DNA of 64,000 bases from CG1-02-35-72 sp045046885 (GCA_045046885.1 JASFYX010000039.1:10708-74707), one strand, 5' to 3'; positions 1-9,523 are shown, numbered from the stretch's first letter. The notes: generated by a model not told the origin, from the sequence alone. Program-made: numbers and translations.

Positions 1-2221
1 TACTATTCGTTTTATTAACAGCGTTATCAATTATAGTATTGTAATCGTTAATATTGCCACTTATTCTCAAGCTGTAGCGCAAACCCACTTTTTTAATTTT
101 CTTACTGTAATACACCATCCCTCTAAAACTGGTCTTATCACCAAAATTTAAGTAAGAAGCGTGTTGCACATAATCGGCATCAATATTTCTACTGGTTACA
201 ATGGCATTGGTTGTTTTGGTATAGTTAAAAAATGAGAAAAAACTGGTAGCACGTTTAAATTCGTGTGAATAAAACATAATATTGTAATTATCGGCTAATT
301 CAGGTGTTAAACCAATGTTTCCTGTTGTAATGTACAATGGATTAAAATCGTTTATAACAGGCGTCGCCTGATTTAAACTTGGTAAATTAGTGCTTTTATT
401 GTAACGCAAACGCAACCTTTTCCCTCTTTTATATTCGTAACTGATTGTCGCTTTCGGTAAAAAGTTTGTGTATTTTTTAGAAATGACATTGCTGTTGTCT
501 AAATCTAAATTTTGTTTTAGGTTTTCAAAACCACCTGACAGATAAAATTGAAATTTATCGTGACTGTAAACATACCCTAACTGATTGTTATAAGTCTGTT
601 TATTATAATCTAATAGATAAATAAGAGGTGTTTCTACTACGGCATTTACAGAGCCTGTCTGATTGACGTCCTCGCTGCTATCATTATTAACAACACTAGA
701 AGATATACTTATAAAATGATGCGGTGCAATAGGTTCCATATACCTAAACGACACATTAAAATTAAAAGCCTTGTTTCTTTCGTCTCTATTGGTTATTTCG
801 TCTGTTTGCCTAAAATTGGCAATATCCGAAACATTAAATTTATTTAAAGAGCGTTGAAAGTTTTTATCGTCATTATTATAAAAAGATAGGCCACTTCTTA
901 TGCGTAAATTACGTCCTTTATCAGTAACCTTTTTGCGATAAGAATAATTTAAATTACCACTACTTCTACTATCGTTGCTGGTCGTTGTACGATTGCTATT
1001 GGTGTTTTCTACACCGGCTTCGTTAAAGAAAACCGATTTATTTGTGGCATCTGAACTCCTGTCGTCCTTTTTAAAATTCCCTCTAAACTCTACGTATTTA
1101 CCTTTTACAGACCTGTCGCGCAAGCTAAAGTTCACATTGTGGTTGTTTGACACATTTTTACTTTCTAAAGCCTTATCGGATGAAAAGGATGTGTTGTTTT
1201 TAAACTCTGTGCGCTTAGATGTTTCATCGGCTTTGTTATCAGAATAACCGTAGTGATAATCTAAATTAAAGTTGTAATTCTTTTTAAATTCGTAATTGTA
1301 ATTAGCTCCAGCTGTACCTGTGGTTAAAAAACCGTTATTGGTATTACTTCTGTTGCCATTGCGCATAAATACAGTAGCGCCGGTATTGTTAATATTATTG
1401 AGCTTGCCAAACATGGCCAACTGTGTATTTTTAGTAAAACGATTGATGTCAAAATTAGATTGATATCTGTTGTTTGAACCCACACCTCCTCCTAGTTTCC
1501 CAAAGTATCCTGACTTTTTACCTTTCTTTAAAACGAGGTTTATAATTTTAGTTTTTTGGCCATCCTTTATGCCTGTCACACGGGTATCATCACTTTCTTC
1601 GTCTATAATTTGGACACTTTTTATAGCGTCAGCATTTAAATTTTTAAGCGCTATAGCCGGGTCGTTGTTAAAAAATTCTTTGCCGTCAACCAATATCTTC
1701 TTAATATCTTCTCCTTGGGCATTAACAGTACCATCCGGATTGACTTGCACACCCGGTAATTTTTTAATCAAATCTTCTACATTATCATCTTGTTTTACCT
1801 TGAAGGCTTTGGTATTAAAAGACATAGTATCTTGCTTTATCTTTATAGGAATAATGGCATTTATAGTGACTTCACTTAAATTATTGACCTGTTTTTTTAA
1901 CTGGAGAATTCCCAAATTTAAAGGAGATTTAGTAACTTTTAAAACACGCTGATCAACTTTATAAGTCATTAAGAAGACCTGAAACATATAAGTACCTGGT
2001 TTAAAATCAGACAATTCAAATTTACCATCGGGTCCAGTTGACGTGTATTTAACCAACAGAGAGTCTTTTGGTTGCAAAAGAGCTACCGAAACAAATTCTA
2101 AAGGTATTTTATCTTCGTCTATTACAATACCTTTAATACTTTGGGAATATGATTTTTGAAGACCTATAAAGCTGGTTAAGAAAAGCAGTATAAGACTTAT
2201 TTTAGTAGTGTTTTTGGTCAT
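1..2221 (-). CDS. Outer-membrane beta-barrel protein with carboxypeptidase-like N-domain (partial)
   Basis: The reading frame starts at ATG 2219-2221 on the minus strand and stays open to the left edge, giving about 740 residues without the C-terminus. It begins with a signal peptide ending near SYSQ, then a carboxypeptidase regulatory-like (CarboxypepD_reg) domain of about 75 residues (SIKGIVIDEDKIPLEFVSV). A plug-like segment follows (IPIKIKQDTMSFNTKAFKV, then LPGVQVNPDGTVNAQGE), and then a long aromatic, Asn-rich beta-barrel region. This order fits the TonB-receptor-like OMP_b-brl_3 family, which usually lacks a clear TonB box. The substrate cannot be read from the sequence. A perfect palindrome lies just upstream. 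Certain as an outer-membrane barrel; uncertain as an active transporter. Confidence 0.85.
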   Translation of the reverse strand, partial: MTKNTTKISLILLFLTSFIGLQKSYSQSIKGIVIDEDKIPLEFVSVALLQPKDSLLVKYTSTGPDGKFELSDFKPGTYMFQVFLMTYKVDQRVLKVTKSPLNLGILQLKKQVNNLSEVTINAIIPIKIKQDTMSFNTKAFKVKQDDNVEDLIKKLPGVQVNPDGTVNAQGEDIKKILVDGKEFFNNDPAIALKNLNADAIKSVQIIDEESDDTRVTGIKDGQKTKIINLVLKKGKKSGYFGKLGGGVGSNNRYQSNFDINRFTKNTQLAMFGKLNNINNTGATVFMRNGNRSNTNNGFLTTGTAGANYNYEFKKNYNFNLDYHYGYSDNKADETSKRTEFKNNTSFSSDKALESKNVSNNHNVNFSLRDRSVKGKYVEFRGNFKKDDRSSDATNKSVFFNEAGVENTNSNRTTTSNDSRSSGNLNYSYRKKVTDKGRNLRIRSGLSFYNNDDKNFQRSLNKFNVSDIANFRQTDEITNRDERNKAFNFNVSFRYMEPIAPHHFISISSSVVNNDSSEDVNQTGSVNAVVETPLIYLLDYNKQTYNNQLGYVYSHDKFQFYLSGGFENLKQNLDLDNSNVISKKYTNFLPKATISYEYKRGKRLRLRYNKSTNLPSLNQATPVINDFNPLYITTGNIGLTPELADNYNIMFYSHEFKRATSFFSFFNYTKTTNAIVTSRNIDADYVQHASYLNFGDKTSFRGMVYYSKKIKKVGLRYSLRISGNINDYNTIIDNAVNKTNS

Positions 2222-2244
2222 TTTTTTATTTGGTTAATTGACTG

Positions 2245-2262
2245 ATGAAAAATATTTTTCAT
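2245..2262. promoter_or_regulatory. 18-bp perfect palindrome upstream of the outer-membrane gene
   Basis: The bases ATGAAAAATATTTTTCAT form a perfect inverted repeat 24 bp upstream of the start codon at 2221. Its position fits an operator or a short hairpin in the 5' leader. AT-rich palindromes also arise by chance, so a regulatory role is only inferred. Confidence 0.3.
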
Positions 2263-2465
2263 AGCTTCAAAGGTCAGGCTATTTAAAAGTTAAAACTCTT
2301 AATGTATTGTTAAAGTAGCGGTTCAAATATGTTAAAATTAGGGCTTTTAAAAAATAAAATTTATCTTAAGAAGGGTAAACAAAGCGTCGCTTGTTATAAT
2401 GATAGCAAACAGACATTAAGAACAAATAATTCATTAAATTTGATAGTAGCAAAAATTTATAAAAA

Positions 2466-3452
2466 ATGTATGAAATAATTATTATTGGGGCGGGTCCCGG
2501 CGGCTTAAGTATGGCTGTAGAAGCCCGTACTTTTGGTGTGACAACTGATAAAGTCCTTGTTATAGAAAAAGCCGAAGAACACTCTTATACCATTAAAAAA
2601 TACTATCCCGCCAACAAACTGGTAACCGCCAATTTTAAAGGATTTACACCACAATGCACGGGGGTTATGTGTTTAACCGATTCTTCTAAACACGAAACAA
2701 TTTCCTACTTAGATAGAACAATTGAAAATTACGATTTAAACGTACATTATAACGAAACCGTTAGTAAAATTATCAAATCAAAAGACAAACAAAAATTTAC
2801 CATAATATCCGACAAAGGAACTTATACCTCAAAAACCATAGCCATAGCTGTAGGTATTTTAGGAAAACCCAATAAACCCTCTTATAAATTAATACCGTCC
2901 ATTAAAAAACGGATTTTGTTCGATTTGACATCTTTAGAAATTAAAAATTCAAAAGTATTGGTTGTAGGTGGTGGCGACTCGGCTTCAGAATACTGTCAGT
3001 TTTTATCTGAAGACAACGAAAACAATGACGTCACTTTAAGCTATCGCAAAAAGACCGTAGCGCGTATGAATAATATTAACCGCGACAGTTTACTCTCTTT
3101 GGCAGGTACACAAAAAACCACCTTGCTATTTGGTTCTAATATAAGCCAGCTAAGTGACGATAATGGCAAACCAAAAGTGCATTTTGAAGAAGATTATTAT
3201 GCCGATACAAGCTTTGACTATATTATCTATGCTTTAGGTGGTACGACGCCCGAAAATTTTTTAAAGACCATTGGTATAGCATTTGACGGCCCCAACCCTA
3301 TTTTAAAAGAAGGTTACGAAACCAATGTACAAGGCATGTTTTTGTTGGGCGATTTAAGTGCCGGTAAAAAAGGCGGTTCTATTATTTGGGCTTTTAATTC
3401 GGCCAATACGGCTATGCGTAAAATTTGTAAGGAGTATTTAAAAAATACCTAA
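2466..3452 (+). CDS. FAD-dependent NAD(P)-binding oxidoreductase (thioredoxin-reductase fold)
   Basis: A 328-residue flavoprotein with two Rossmann motifs: FAD-binding GAGPGG at residues 8-13 and a second nucleotide motif VVGGGDSASE near residue 167. A late FAD motif GMFLLGDLSAG is close to the C-terminus. The architecture matches thioredoxin-reductase-like enzymes, but the redox CxxC of true thioredoxin reductase is absent. The only close cysteine pair is C64/C69 (CTGVMC) in the first FAD half. It more likely belongs with the YpdA-like and related oxidoreductases whose partner is unknown. It reads alone, divergent from the outer-membrane gene. Family assignment is sure; the reaction is not. 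Confidence 0.8.
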   Translation: MYEIIIIGAGPGGLSMAVEARTFGVTTDKVLVIEKAEEHSYTIKKYYPANKLVTANFKGFTPQCTGVMCLTDSSKHETISYLDRTIENYDLNVHYNETVSKIIKSKDKQKFTIISDKGTYTSKTIAIAVGILGKPNKPSYKLIPSIKKRILFDLTSLEIKNSKVLVVGGGDSASEYCQFLSEDNENNDVTLSYRKKTVARMNNINRDSLLSLAGTQKTTLLFGSNISQLSDDNGKPKVHFEEDYYADTSFDYIIYALGGTTPENFLKTIGIAFDGPNPILKEGYETNVQGMFLLGDLSAGKKGGSIIWAFNSANTAMRKICKEYLKNT

Positions 3453-3502
3453 CTGGTTTTCAATCCCAAGGCTCTGGAGGCTTTTAGGTCTACCAATTTA
3501 TT

Positions 3503-3510
3503 TACATTTG
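3503..3510 (+). promoter_or_regulatory. Bacteroidota -7 box for the cyclophilin gene
   Basis: TACATTTG matches the -7 consensus TAnnTTTG and ends only five bases before the ATG at 3516. If transcription starts at the usual distance, the mRNA would be leaderless or nearly so. There is no clear -33 TTTG. Confidence 0.45.
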
Positions 3511-3515
3511 CAGCC

Positions 3516-4139
3516 ATGAAATTGCACTTATCTTTATTTTTAATAGGCTTTTTATTTATTGCTGTAAACTCTAAGGTTTTTGCACAATCTAAAGACCCTA
3601 TTATTTCCAACACCAATACCCTCCCTTTTTTAAAAGCTTATGGGGCTAAAAACAAAGAAACAATTGTAGAAGTCAGTACCAAATTCGGGTCTTTTCAAAT
3701 AAGGCTATATAAGGACACACCGTTGTACCGTGCCAGTTTTATTTACCTTACCAAAGTGGGCTATTTTAGCACCTCGGATGTAGATAGAATAGCCCCCGAT
3801 TTTATCATACAAATGGGCGATTCTGATAATCCTGCCTGTATAAATATGCGCTACAAATTTAAAAACTATCTGTTGCCTGCCCATTTTTTACACAAACACA
3901 AGCAATATGCGGTAGCCGCCGCCCGCAGTTGGGATAATAATCCGAAAAAGAAATCGTCTCCTTTTGAGTTTTACATAGTGATGAATAAACGTGGTGCCCA
4001 TCATCTAGATAAAGAACACACGGTATTTGGCGAGGTTATCAGCGGCTTTAAAACCCTTAAAATTTTAGAAAAACAAAAACATGGCCGTGATGAATGGCCT
4101 TTGCAAGACATCAGAATAAAAGTGCAAATCATAAAGTAA
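3516..4139 (+). CDS. Periplasmic cyclophilin-type peptidyl-prolyl isomerase
   Basis: A 207-residue protein with an N-terminal signal peptide (hydrophobic run, cleavage near VFAQS). The cyclophilin core follows: FGSFQIRLYKDTPLYRASF near residue 55, APDFIIQMGDSDNP near residue 95, and the late strand HTVFGEVISGFKTLKILE near residue 170. Cyclophilins catalyse cis-trans isomerisation of prolyl bonds during folding; the signal peptide places this one outside the cytoplasm. Several canonical active-site positions are changed (IIQMGD instead of MIQGGD), as is common in Bacteroidota periplasmic members, so activity may be reduced. It is transcribed alone. Confidence 0.85.
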   Translation: MKLHLSLFLIGFLFIAVNSKVFAQSKDPIISNTNTLPFLKAYGAKNKETIVEVSTKFGSFQIRLYKDTPLYRASFIYLTKVGYFSTSDVDRIAPDFIIQMGDSDNPACINMRYKFKNYLLPAHFLHKHKQYAVAAARSWDNNPKKKSSPFEFYIVMNKRGAHHLDKEHTVFGEVISGFKTLKILEKQKHGRDEWPLQDIRIKVQIIK

Positions 4140-4291
4140 AAGTGTCATTTGGAAGATAAACCTCAAAAACAATGAAAATTGAGATTCTTCACTTTCCTTC
4201 CAGTCCGTTCAGAATTACAATAGCACGTTTTGTGTTTTGTTATTTGATTTTTGTAATTTTATAACGGCCTACTGCTACTGCCAACTGAACA

Positions 4292-5827
4292 CTAATTCCG
4301 TCCTGTTAAAAACGCCAGTCTATAGCTTAAACCGAAATTAAAATAACTACTGTTTAAACCACTCCCCGTAGCCTTGACACGTCCTAAGTCTGTTCTAAAA
4401 GCCAGTTTATCTGAGATGTTATAATAAAAACCTGCCCCGGGTTTTATGATGAGGCCTTGCCCTGTACTGACACTACCACCGCCGGCACCACCCACTAAAA
4501 ATTGGGTAAAAAGACGGAGTTTATTATTTAACAACGGTTTACCCGATAAACCTAAGCCAAAAACACCTTCGGCATAAGCTCCAGCATTGCCAAAATTAGC
4601 AAAGGACGTTTGGCCGGCTAAATAAACCGTTTTGTTTAAATACAATTGGGCTTGAAGCAGAATTTTATATAAATCCTGTTCGGAATTATCGGCACGTTTG
4701 GCATTAAAATAAATTTCTTGACCCACATTAATTTCAAGTCCTTTAAATTTAACCGATGTAAATGGCTTGTCATTCGCGTTAAGCGTACCGCCTTGGTGAC
4801 TTGTATATCTGAGTCCAACGCCATAAGTTGTGGCTTTAAATCGGCTATTAGGCGTTAAAAAATAACCTGTATTGGCATAAAGAGATAGTTTGTTAAACAA
4901 TTTTTGTGAAAAAGCTATTTCGGGATTGATGATAAAACCACCCTGAATATCTACTCCACCTCCACCAGCGGCCCCGAGTCCGAATTTAGCCACAAGTTGT
5001 GTGCGATTTTTGTTGAACGATACACCTGTTCCGATGCCTAAAACCACATCCATAAAACCCGCCGGAATACCGTGATAGGCTCCGTCTGCACGGACGTACA
5101 CAAAGCTGTTGTTTGTTACATAATTATCGAATTCAAATCCTGCCAAACGAATGGTTTTATCAGATAAATCATGACCATTATCATCTTTTGTTCCGCTACT
5201 TAAAGACAAATTATCTAAACGCATGATAAAGGCGTGTTTTTTACTTTTTTGACGCCAATCAGAATTATAAGCGTTGCTATCATAAAATTTATTGGCATAT
5301 TTAAACGAACTGTAATCGAATGATAACGGAATTTTTAAAGCGATATTTAACTGCGAACTATTTATAGCACCGTGACTAAAAAAGTTGATATAACTGTAAC
5401 CGCCTTCTAACGAAAAGGTATTAAAATCATAGCCCAAATTAAAGTGTGGCAAAACAAAAGCACCACCACCATCGGGTGCACCCGATCCGCCACCGCCGCC
5501 TAGATGAACACCTGTATCTAAAAAGAGGTTCTGAGAAATCGTTGTACGAATACCCGCATCAACACCCAATGTAAACAAACCGCCTCTAAAACCGTTTACA
5601 CTGCCGTACATACCCACACCTGTATAAAACCAATTGTTGATTTTAAAATTATAATGCATACCCGTAAGTCCCATATTGACTTCACCATCGGGCATGTTGA
5701 CCGATAAATAATCGAAAGTCATAACTGTTTTTTGCGACAGTTTTTTAGGGAATGTTATTTCTTTAGTTTGAGAAAATCCCAAAAAAGAACAAAATAACAA
5801 AGCGAGAAGGATTGATTTTCTAAGCAT
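4292..5827 (-). CDS. Predicted outer-membrane beta-barrel protein, function unknown
   Basis: A 511-residue protein with a signal peptide (LLALLFCSFLGFSQ) followed by alternating aromatic and glycine-rich beta strands. Glycine clusters such as GGGGGSGAPDGGG lie near residue 110 and GAAGGGG near residue 285. The two halves look alike (GxDAGIR..LFLDTGVHLGGGG and RLFTQFLVGGAGGG), suggesting an internal duplication or one large barrel. It starts two bases after the fdhD stop codon, so it is the last gene of the formate dehydrogenase cluster and probably co-transcribed. Whether it serves formate metabolism, for instance as a pore, is inference from position only. I do not recognise a named family. 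Confidence 0.65.
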   Translation of the reverse strand: MLRKSILLALLFCSFLGFSQTKEITFPKKLSQKTVMTFDYLSVNMPDGEVNMGLTGMHYNFKINNWFYTGVGMYGSVNGFRGGLFTLGVDAGIRTTISQNLFLDTGVHLGGGGGSGAPDGGGAFVLPHFNLGYDFNTFSLEGGYSYINFFSHGAINSSQLNIALKIPLSFDYSSFKYANKFYDSNAYNSDWRQKSKKHAFIMRLDNLSLSSGTKDDNGHDLSDKTIRLAGFEFDNYVTNNSFVYVRADGAYHGIPAGFMDVVLGIGTGVSFNKNRTQLVAKFGLGAAGGGGVDIQGGFIINPEIAFSQKLFNKLSLYANTGYFLTPNSRFKATTYGVGLRYTSHQGGTLNANDKPFTSVKFKGLEINVGQEIYFNAKRADNSEQDLYKILLQAQLYLNKTVYLAGQTSFANFGNAGAYAEGVFGLGLSGKPLLNNKLRLFTQFLVGGAGGGSVSTGQGLIIKPGAGFYYNISDKLAFRTDLGRVKATGSGLNSSYFNFGLSYRLAFLTGRN

Positions 5828-5829
5828 AA

Positions 5830-6633
5830 TTAATTTTTCAAAGGTTTAATTAAAGACGGATTGGCATAGATAGTCGATTTATTACCACGCGAAAAGCCAA
5901 TCAGGCAAACACCCAATTCCTTTGCAAAATCGACCGCCAACGACGAACACGACGACACGGCTACTACAACGGGAATTTGCGCAATAAAAGCTTTTGATAC
6001 AATTTCGAAGGACACGCGGCCGCTTACCAAAAGTACTTGAGTTTCCTTTAAATGATGTGCTATAAGTAACTGTCCTACAGCTTTATCAACGGCATTGTGA
6101 CGCCCAATATCTTCTTTTAGAATAAGCATTTTATTGTGTTTGTCAAAAATGGCCGCCGCATGCGAACCTCCAGATAAATCAAAGGTTTTTTGTTGTGACG
6201 TCATCGTTTTAAACATGGCTTCTACTTGGTTTATATCAAATTGTTTGTCATCCGATAAGGCTTTCCCCGTAAAAGTGATGTCGTCTAATTTTTGTTTACC
6301 GCAAATACCACAAGACGATACCGAGAGTAAAGTCCTTTTATTGAGATAGCCTTTTCCTAACTTTTCTTTAGGAATGGTAGCATTGACAATACAAAAAGCG
6401 TTGTCGCGTTGCTCGATATATTCGAGGTTTAAATCGGCTGTGTGTTTATAAATATCTTCGGCGTATAACAAACCGCGTATTAATTCAAAATCGTCGCCTG
6501 GTGTACGCATAACCACCGTGTAAGGCTCATTATTGATATTGATTTGCAGTGCGGCTTCAACCACTAGAGCATCCTCAATTTTATTGGGTTGTCCATTTTT
6601 AATGTGTAATCCTTCGTAGGGTGTTGTTTGCAT
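5830..6633 (-). CDS. fdhD: Formate dehydrogenase accessory sulfurtransferase FdhD
   Basis: A 267-residue protein with the diagnostic FdhD signature SVSSCGICGK; the two functional cysteines are C108 and C111. The conserved N-terminal VMRTPGDDFELIRGLLYAE and the late DIGRHNAVDKAVG and LVSGRVSFEIVSKA blocks are also present. FdhD carries sulfur from the IscS desulfurase to the molybdenum cofactor of formate dehydrogenase, which is needed for activity. It sits directly downstream of the catalytic subunit on the same strand, as expected for its client. The gap of about 170 bp between them is filled with interspersed GC-rich repeats. Confidence 0.95.
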   Translation of the reverse strand: MQTTPYEGLHIKNGQPNKIEDALVVEAALQININNEPYTVVMRTPGDDFELIRGLLYAEDIYKHTADLNLEYIEQRDNAFCIVNATIPKEKLGKGYLNKRTLLSVSSCGICGKQKLDDITFTGKALSDDKQFDINQVEAMFKTMTSQQKTFDLSGGSHAAAIFDKHNKMLILKEDIGRHNAVDKAVGQLLIAHHLKETQVLLVSGRVSFEIVSKAFIAQIPVVVAVSSCSSLAVDFAKELGVCLIGFSRGNKSTIYANPSLIKPLKN

Positions 6634-6645
6634 AAATTTTTATTG

Positions 6646-6795
6646 AGACCCTTCGGCTTTGCTTAGGGTGACATTAGTGATAATTAAAATATTTTTTCTT
6701 CGCTTCCGCCAAAGGCGGACAGGCAGGGTGACATTAAGTTTTTGATGAGATGTTTGGACTGCGCCCACCTGCCTCGGGCACGGCTCAACATGACA
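6646..6795. repeat. Cluster of three degenerate interspersed GC-rich repeats
   Basis: Three related stretches end in AGGGTGACATT or CAACATGACAC: 6646-6673, about 6700-6733 and 6757-6795. The second and third look like the first with an extra GC-rich palindromic piece nested inside (CGCCAAAGGCGGACAGGCAG and CCACCTGCCTCGGGCACGG). Similar fragments occur at 30948-30969, 60207-60228 and 61252-61295. They separate fdhD from the catalytic subunit gene and are non-coding. Confidence 0.55.
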
Positions 6796-6801
6796 CTTGG
6801 A

Positions 6802-9513
6802 TTATATTTTTTCAAAATCAACAGCCACAACTTTATATTCGGGTGTGAGTGTTTCTTTATCGCCTACACTACTGGTAATTAGATTTATAAATACCTCAGG
6901 CTGGTGGAATGTTGTGCGCAACACGCCCGGCTTAACACTTTTACTCAGCTTTACGGGAATATTGACACTGCCCCTTTCGGAAAAGATACGCACTATATCG
7001 TTATTACTGATTTTTTTACGTTTGGCATCTTTGGGGTGGACTTCTAAAACATCTTGTGCTACTATTTTTTGATTATCGGTACGACGTGTCATAGTACCCG
7101 AATTATAATGTTCTAACTCACGAGCCGTGGTAAGTATAAACGGATATTGATGTGCATTTGCTACAATTTCGGGTGTTTCTTCAAAATCAAAATGATGGAA
7201 AGTGCCTTTTCCTTTTTTAAAGGCGCCATCAATGTGAAGAATTTTAGTATCGCTTCCGTCTTCTTTTATAGGCCATTGCAAACCATTATCGCCCAATCTA
7301 TCCCAAGTCAAACCTTTCATAAACGGAATAATATCGGCAATTTCTTCAATCACTTTAGCCGCGTCATAAATAGGACCTGTAGGTTGTTTATAACCCATTT
7401 TTGCCATTAAATCGATGATAATTTGGCCATCGGCTTTGGCATTACCAATGGGCTCAACAACTTTATTAACGCGTTGTACACGTCGTTCACCATTGGTGAA
7501 TGTGCCGCTTTTTTCGAAATAAGAAGCGGCGGGTAAAATAACATCGGCCATTTCGGCTGTAGCCGTCATAAAGAGTTCTTGTACAACAATTAATTCCAAA
7601 TTTTCAAAAGCTTTAATACTGTGATTGGTATTGGGATCGGTCATAATGGTATCTTCACCCACAATATAAAGGGCTTTTAGTTTGCCAGCAACAGCCGCAT
7701 CCAGCATTTCAGGAATTTTATAACCGGCCTTTGCAGGTAATTGTTTTATGCCATATTTTTCGGCATAATAAGTCTGAATCTCAGGTTTAGAAACATCTAA
7801 ATAACCGGCTCCTTGATGGGGTTGCACCCCCATATCGGCTGCCCCTTGTACATTATTTTGACCCCGTAGCGGATTGAGACCAACACCATGACGCCCCACA
7901 TTACCCGTCATCATAGCAAGATTTGATATTAACATAACGGTTTTACTGCCCTGAAAATGTTCGGTTACGCCCAATCCGTGGAATTCCATAGCACGTTCTG
8001 CTTTAGCATAAGCTATGGCCGCCTTTTTAACGAGGGCTTTAGAAACACCTGTCACTTGTTCTAAGGCGTCAATATCCAACTGTCTAACGTGTTCCTTAAA
8101 ATCGTCATAAAACTCGGTATAAGCTTCTATAAAAGCTTGTTTTGCCAAATTCTCTGTAATGATATAGTAAGCCAACATATTTAAAATGGCAACATTGGTA
8201 CCCGGTCTTATTTGAAGATGATAGGTAGCCAGTTCGGCTAATTTGGTTTTAATCGGATCGACCACAATAGAAGTCACGCCTTTCATAAAAGCCTGTTTTA
8301 TTTTAGCGCCCGTTACCGGATGTGCTTTTACAGGATTAGCACCAATAAGAAAAATGGCATCGGCTTGTTTGAGGTCTTCAACCGAATTGGTAGCTGCTCC
8401 CGTACCAAACGATTGTTGCATACCATAAGCGGTTGGTGCGTGACAAACACGCGCACAACCATCAATATTATTAGTCCCCACTGCCACACGCATAAATTTT
8501 TGCATAAGGTAGTTTTCTTCATTTGTAGCGCGTGATGAAGAGACGCCTGCAATGGCATCGGCACCATATTTAGATTTTATTACTTTTAGTTTTTTAGTTA
8601 TAAAATCATAAGCCTCCTCCCAAGTTACTTTTTCAAATTTTCCGTTGCGTTTGATAAGAGGGTCTTTTAACCTGTCGGGATGGCGGTAAAATTGATGCGC
8701 AAAGCGTCCTTTAAGGCAAGTGTGGCCTTCATTGACTTCGGCGGTTACAGGGGCTTGAATACCTTTTATTTCGTTATTGATTACGGTGACTTCTAACTGA
8801 CAGCCTACGCCACAATAAGTACAGGTGGTACGCACAACTTTATCAGCTTTAAGCGTTTTGGTTTTAAATTTATCCGTCAACGCTTCGGTTGGGCAGGTCT
8901 GTACACAAGCACCACAGGACACACAAGCCGATAAATTGAAATCGGTATCAAAGCCCTTGATGATTTTAGTAGCAAAGCCTCTACCCGACATGCCGAGTAC
9001 CATTTCACCTTGAATTTCTTCGCAAGCACGGACACATCTAAAACAGTTTATACACTGTGATAAATCTGATTTTATATACGGATGCGCCGTATCTAAAGGT
9101 TCGTTAAGATGATTATCCCCTTTAGGGTAGCGCACATTTGGAATACCGGTGGCGGCAATGGTCTTTTGAAATTCGGTTGGTAGTTTGTCTTTTGCGGGAA
9201 ATACTTTATCGGCCGGATAATCGGTTAAAACCAATTCGACAATATTTTTGCGGAGGCGTTTTATTTTATCGGTATTGTGATAGATATAAATACCTTCTGT
9301 AACGGGTGTATGGCAGGAAGCCATTACTTTGGTTGAACCGTCTTTTTTAAGAGCGACTTCTACAGAACACACGCGGCATGAACCGAAATTCTCGAGACGG
9401 TCGTCTTGACACATGGTTGGAATGGCCTCGGTACTTTCTATGCGCCGTACAAATTGAAGTATGGTTTCATTGTGATTGAATTCGTGTGCTGTATTGTTTA
9501 TATATGCTTTCAT
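6802..9513 (-). CDS. NAD-type formate dehydrogenase catalytic (molybdopterin) subunit
   Basis: A 903-residue enzyme oxidising formate to CO2 in the cytoplasm. In order: a plant-type [2Fe-2S] domain (C35, C46, C49, C67), a NuoG-like linker, two [4Fe-4S] ferredoxin motifs (CINCFRCVRAC near 154-164 and CVSCGACVQTC near 197-207), the [4Fe-4S] motif of the molybdo-domain (CTYCGVGC, 231-238) and the bis-MGD domain. The molybdenum ligand aligns to C357 in CARVCHAPTAYG, a cysteine where Escherichia coli FdhF has selenocysteine. There is no signal peptide. The domain set matches FdsA/FdhA enzymes that pass electrons through a NuoF-like subunit, encoded upstream here. A GxxExxY gene separates the two subunits. 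Confidence 0.93.
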   Translation of the reverse strand: MKAYINNTAHEFNHNETILQFVRRIESTEAIPTMCQDDRLENFGSCRVCSVEVALKKDGSTKVMASCHTPVTEGIYIYHNTDKIKRLRKNIVELVLTDYPADKVFPAKDKLPTEFQKTIAATGIPNVRYPKGDNHLNEPLDTAHPYIKSDLSQCINCFRCVRACEEIQGEMVLGMSGRGFATKIIKGFDTDFNLSACVSCGACVQTCPTEALTDKFKTKTLKADKVVRTTCTYCGVGCQLEVTVINNEIKGIQAPVTAEVNEGHTCLKGRFAHQFYRHPDRLKDPLIKRNGKFEKVTWEEAYDFITKKLKVIKSKYGADAIAGVSSSRATNEENYLMQKFMRVAVGTNNIDGCARVCHAPTAYGMQQSFGTGAATNSVEDLKQADAIFLIGANPVKAHPVTGAKIKQAFMKGVTSIVVDPIKTKLAELATYHLQIRPGTNVAILNMLAYYIITENLAKQAFIEAYTEFYDDFKEHVRQLDIDALEQVTGVSKALVKKAAIAYAKAERAMEFHGLGVTEHFQGSKTVMLISNLAMMTGNVGRHGVGLNPLRGQNNVQGAADMGVQPHQGAGYLDVSKPEIQTYYAEKYGIKQLPAKAGYKIPEMLDAAVAGKLKALYIVGEDTIMTDPNTNHSIKAFENLELIVVQELFMTATAEMADVILPAASYFEKSGTFTNGERRVQRVNKVVEPIGNAKADGQIIIDLMAKMGYKQPTGPIYDAAKVIEEIADIIPFMKGLTWDRLGDNGLQWPIKEDGSDTKILHIDGAFKKGKGTFHHFDFEETPEIVANAHQYPFILTTARELEHYNSGTMTRRTDNQKIVAQDVLEVHPKDAKRKKISNNDIVRIFSERGSVNIPVKLSKSVKPGVLRTTFHQPEVFINLITSSVGDKETLTPEYKVVAVDFEKI

Positions 9514-9523
9514 AATATTTTAT

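Noticed and set aside
2466..3452. Thioredoxin reductase
   Set aside because: The fold motifs fit, but the CxxC redox site is missing from the expected central position; only a C-x4-C pair at residues 64-69 is present.
8328..8567. Small genes opposite or inside the formate dehydrogenase catalytic gene and other large genes
   Set aside because: Frames of 60-100 codons overlapping well-supported genes show no signal, motif or promoter; they are by-products of the codon bias.
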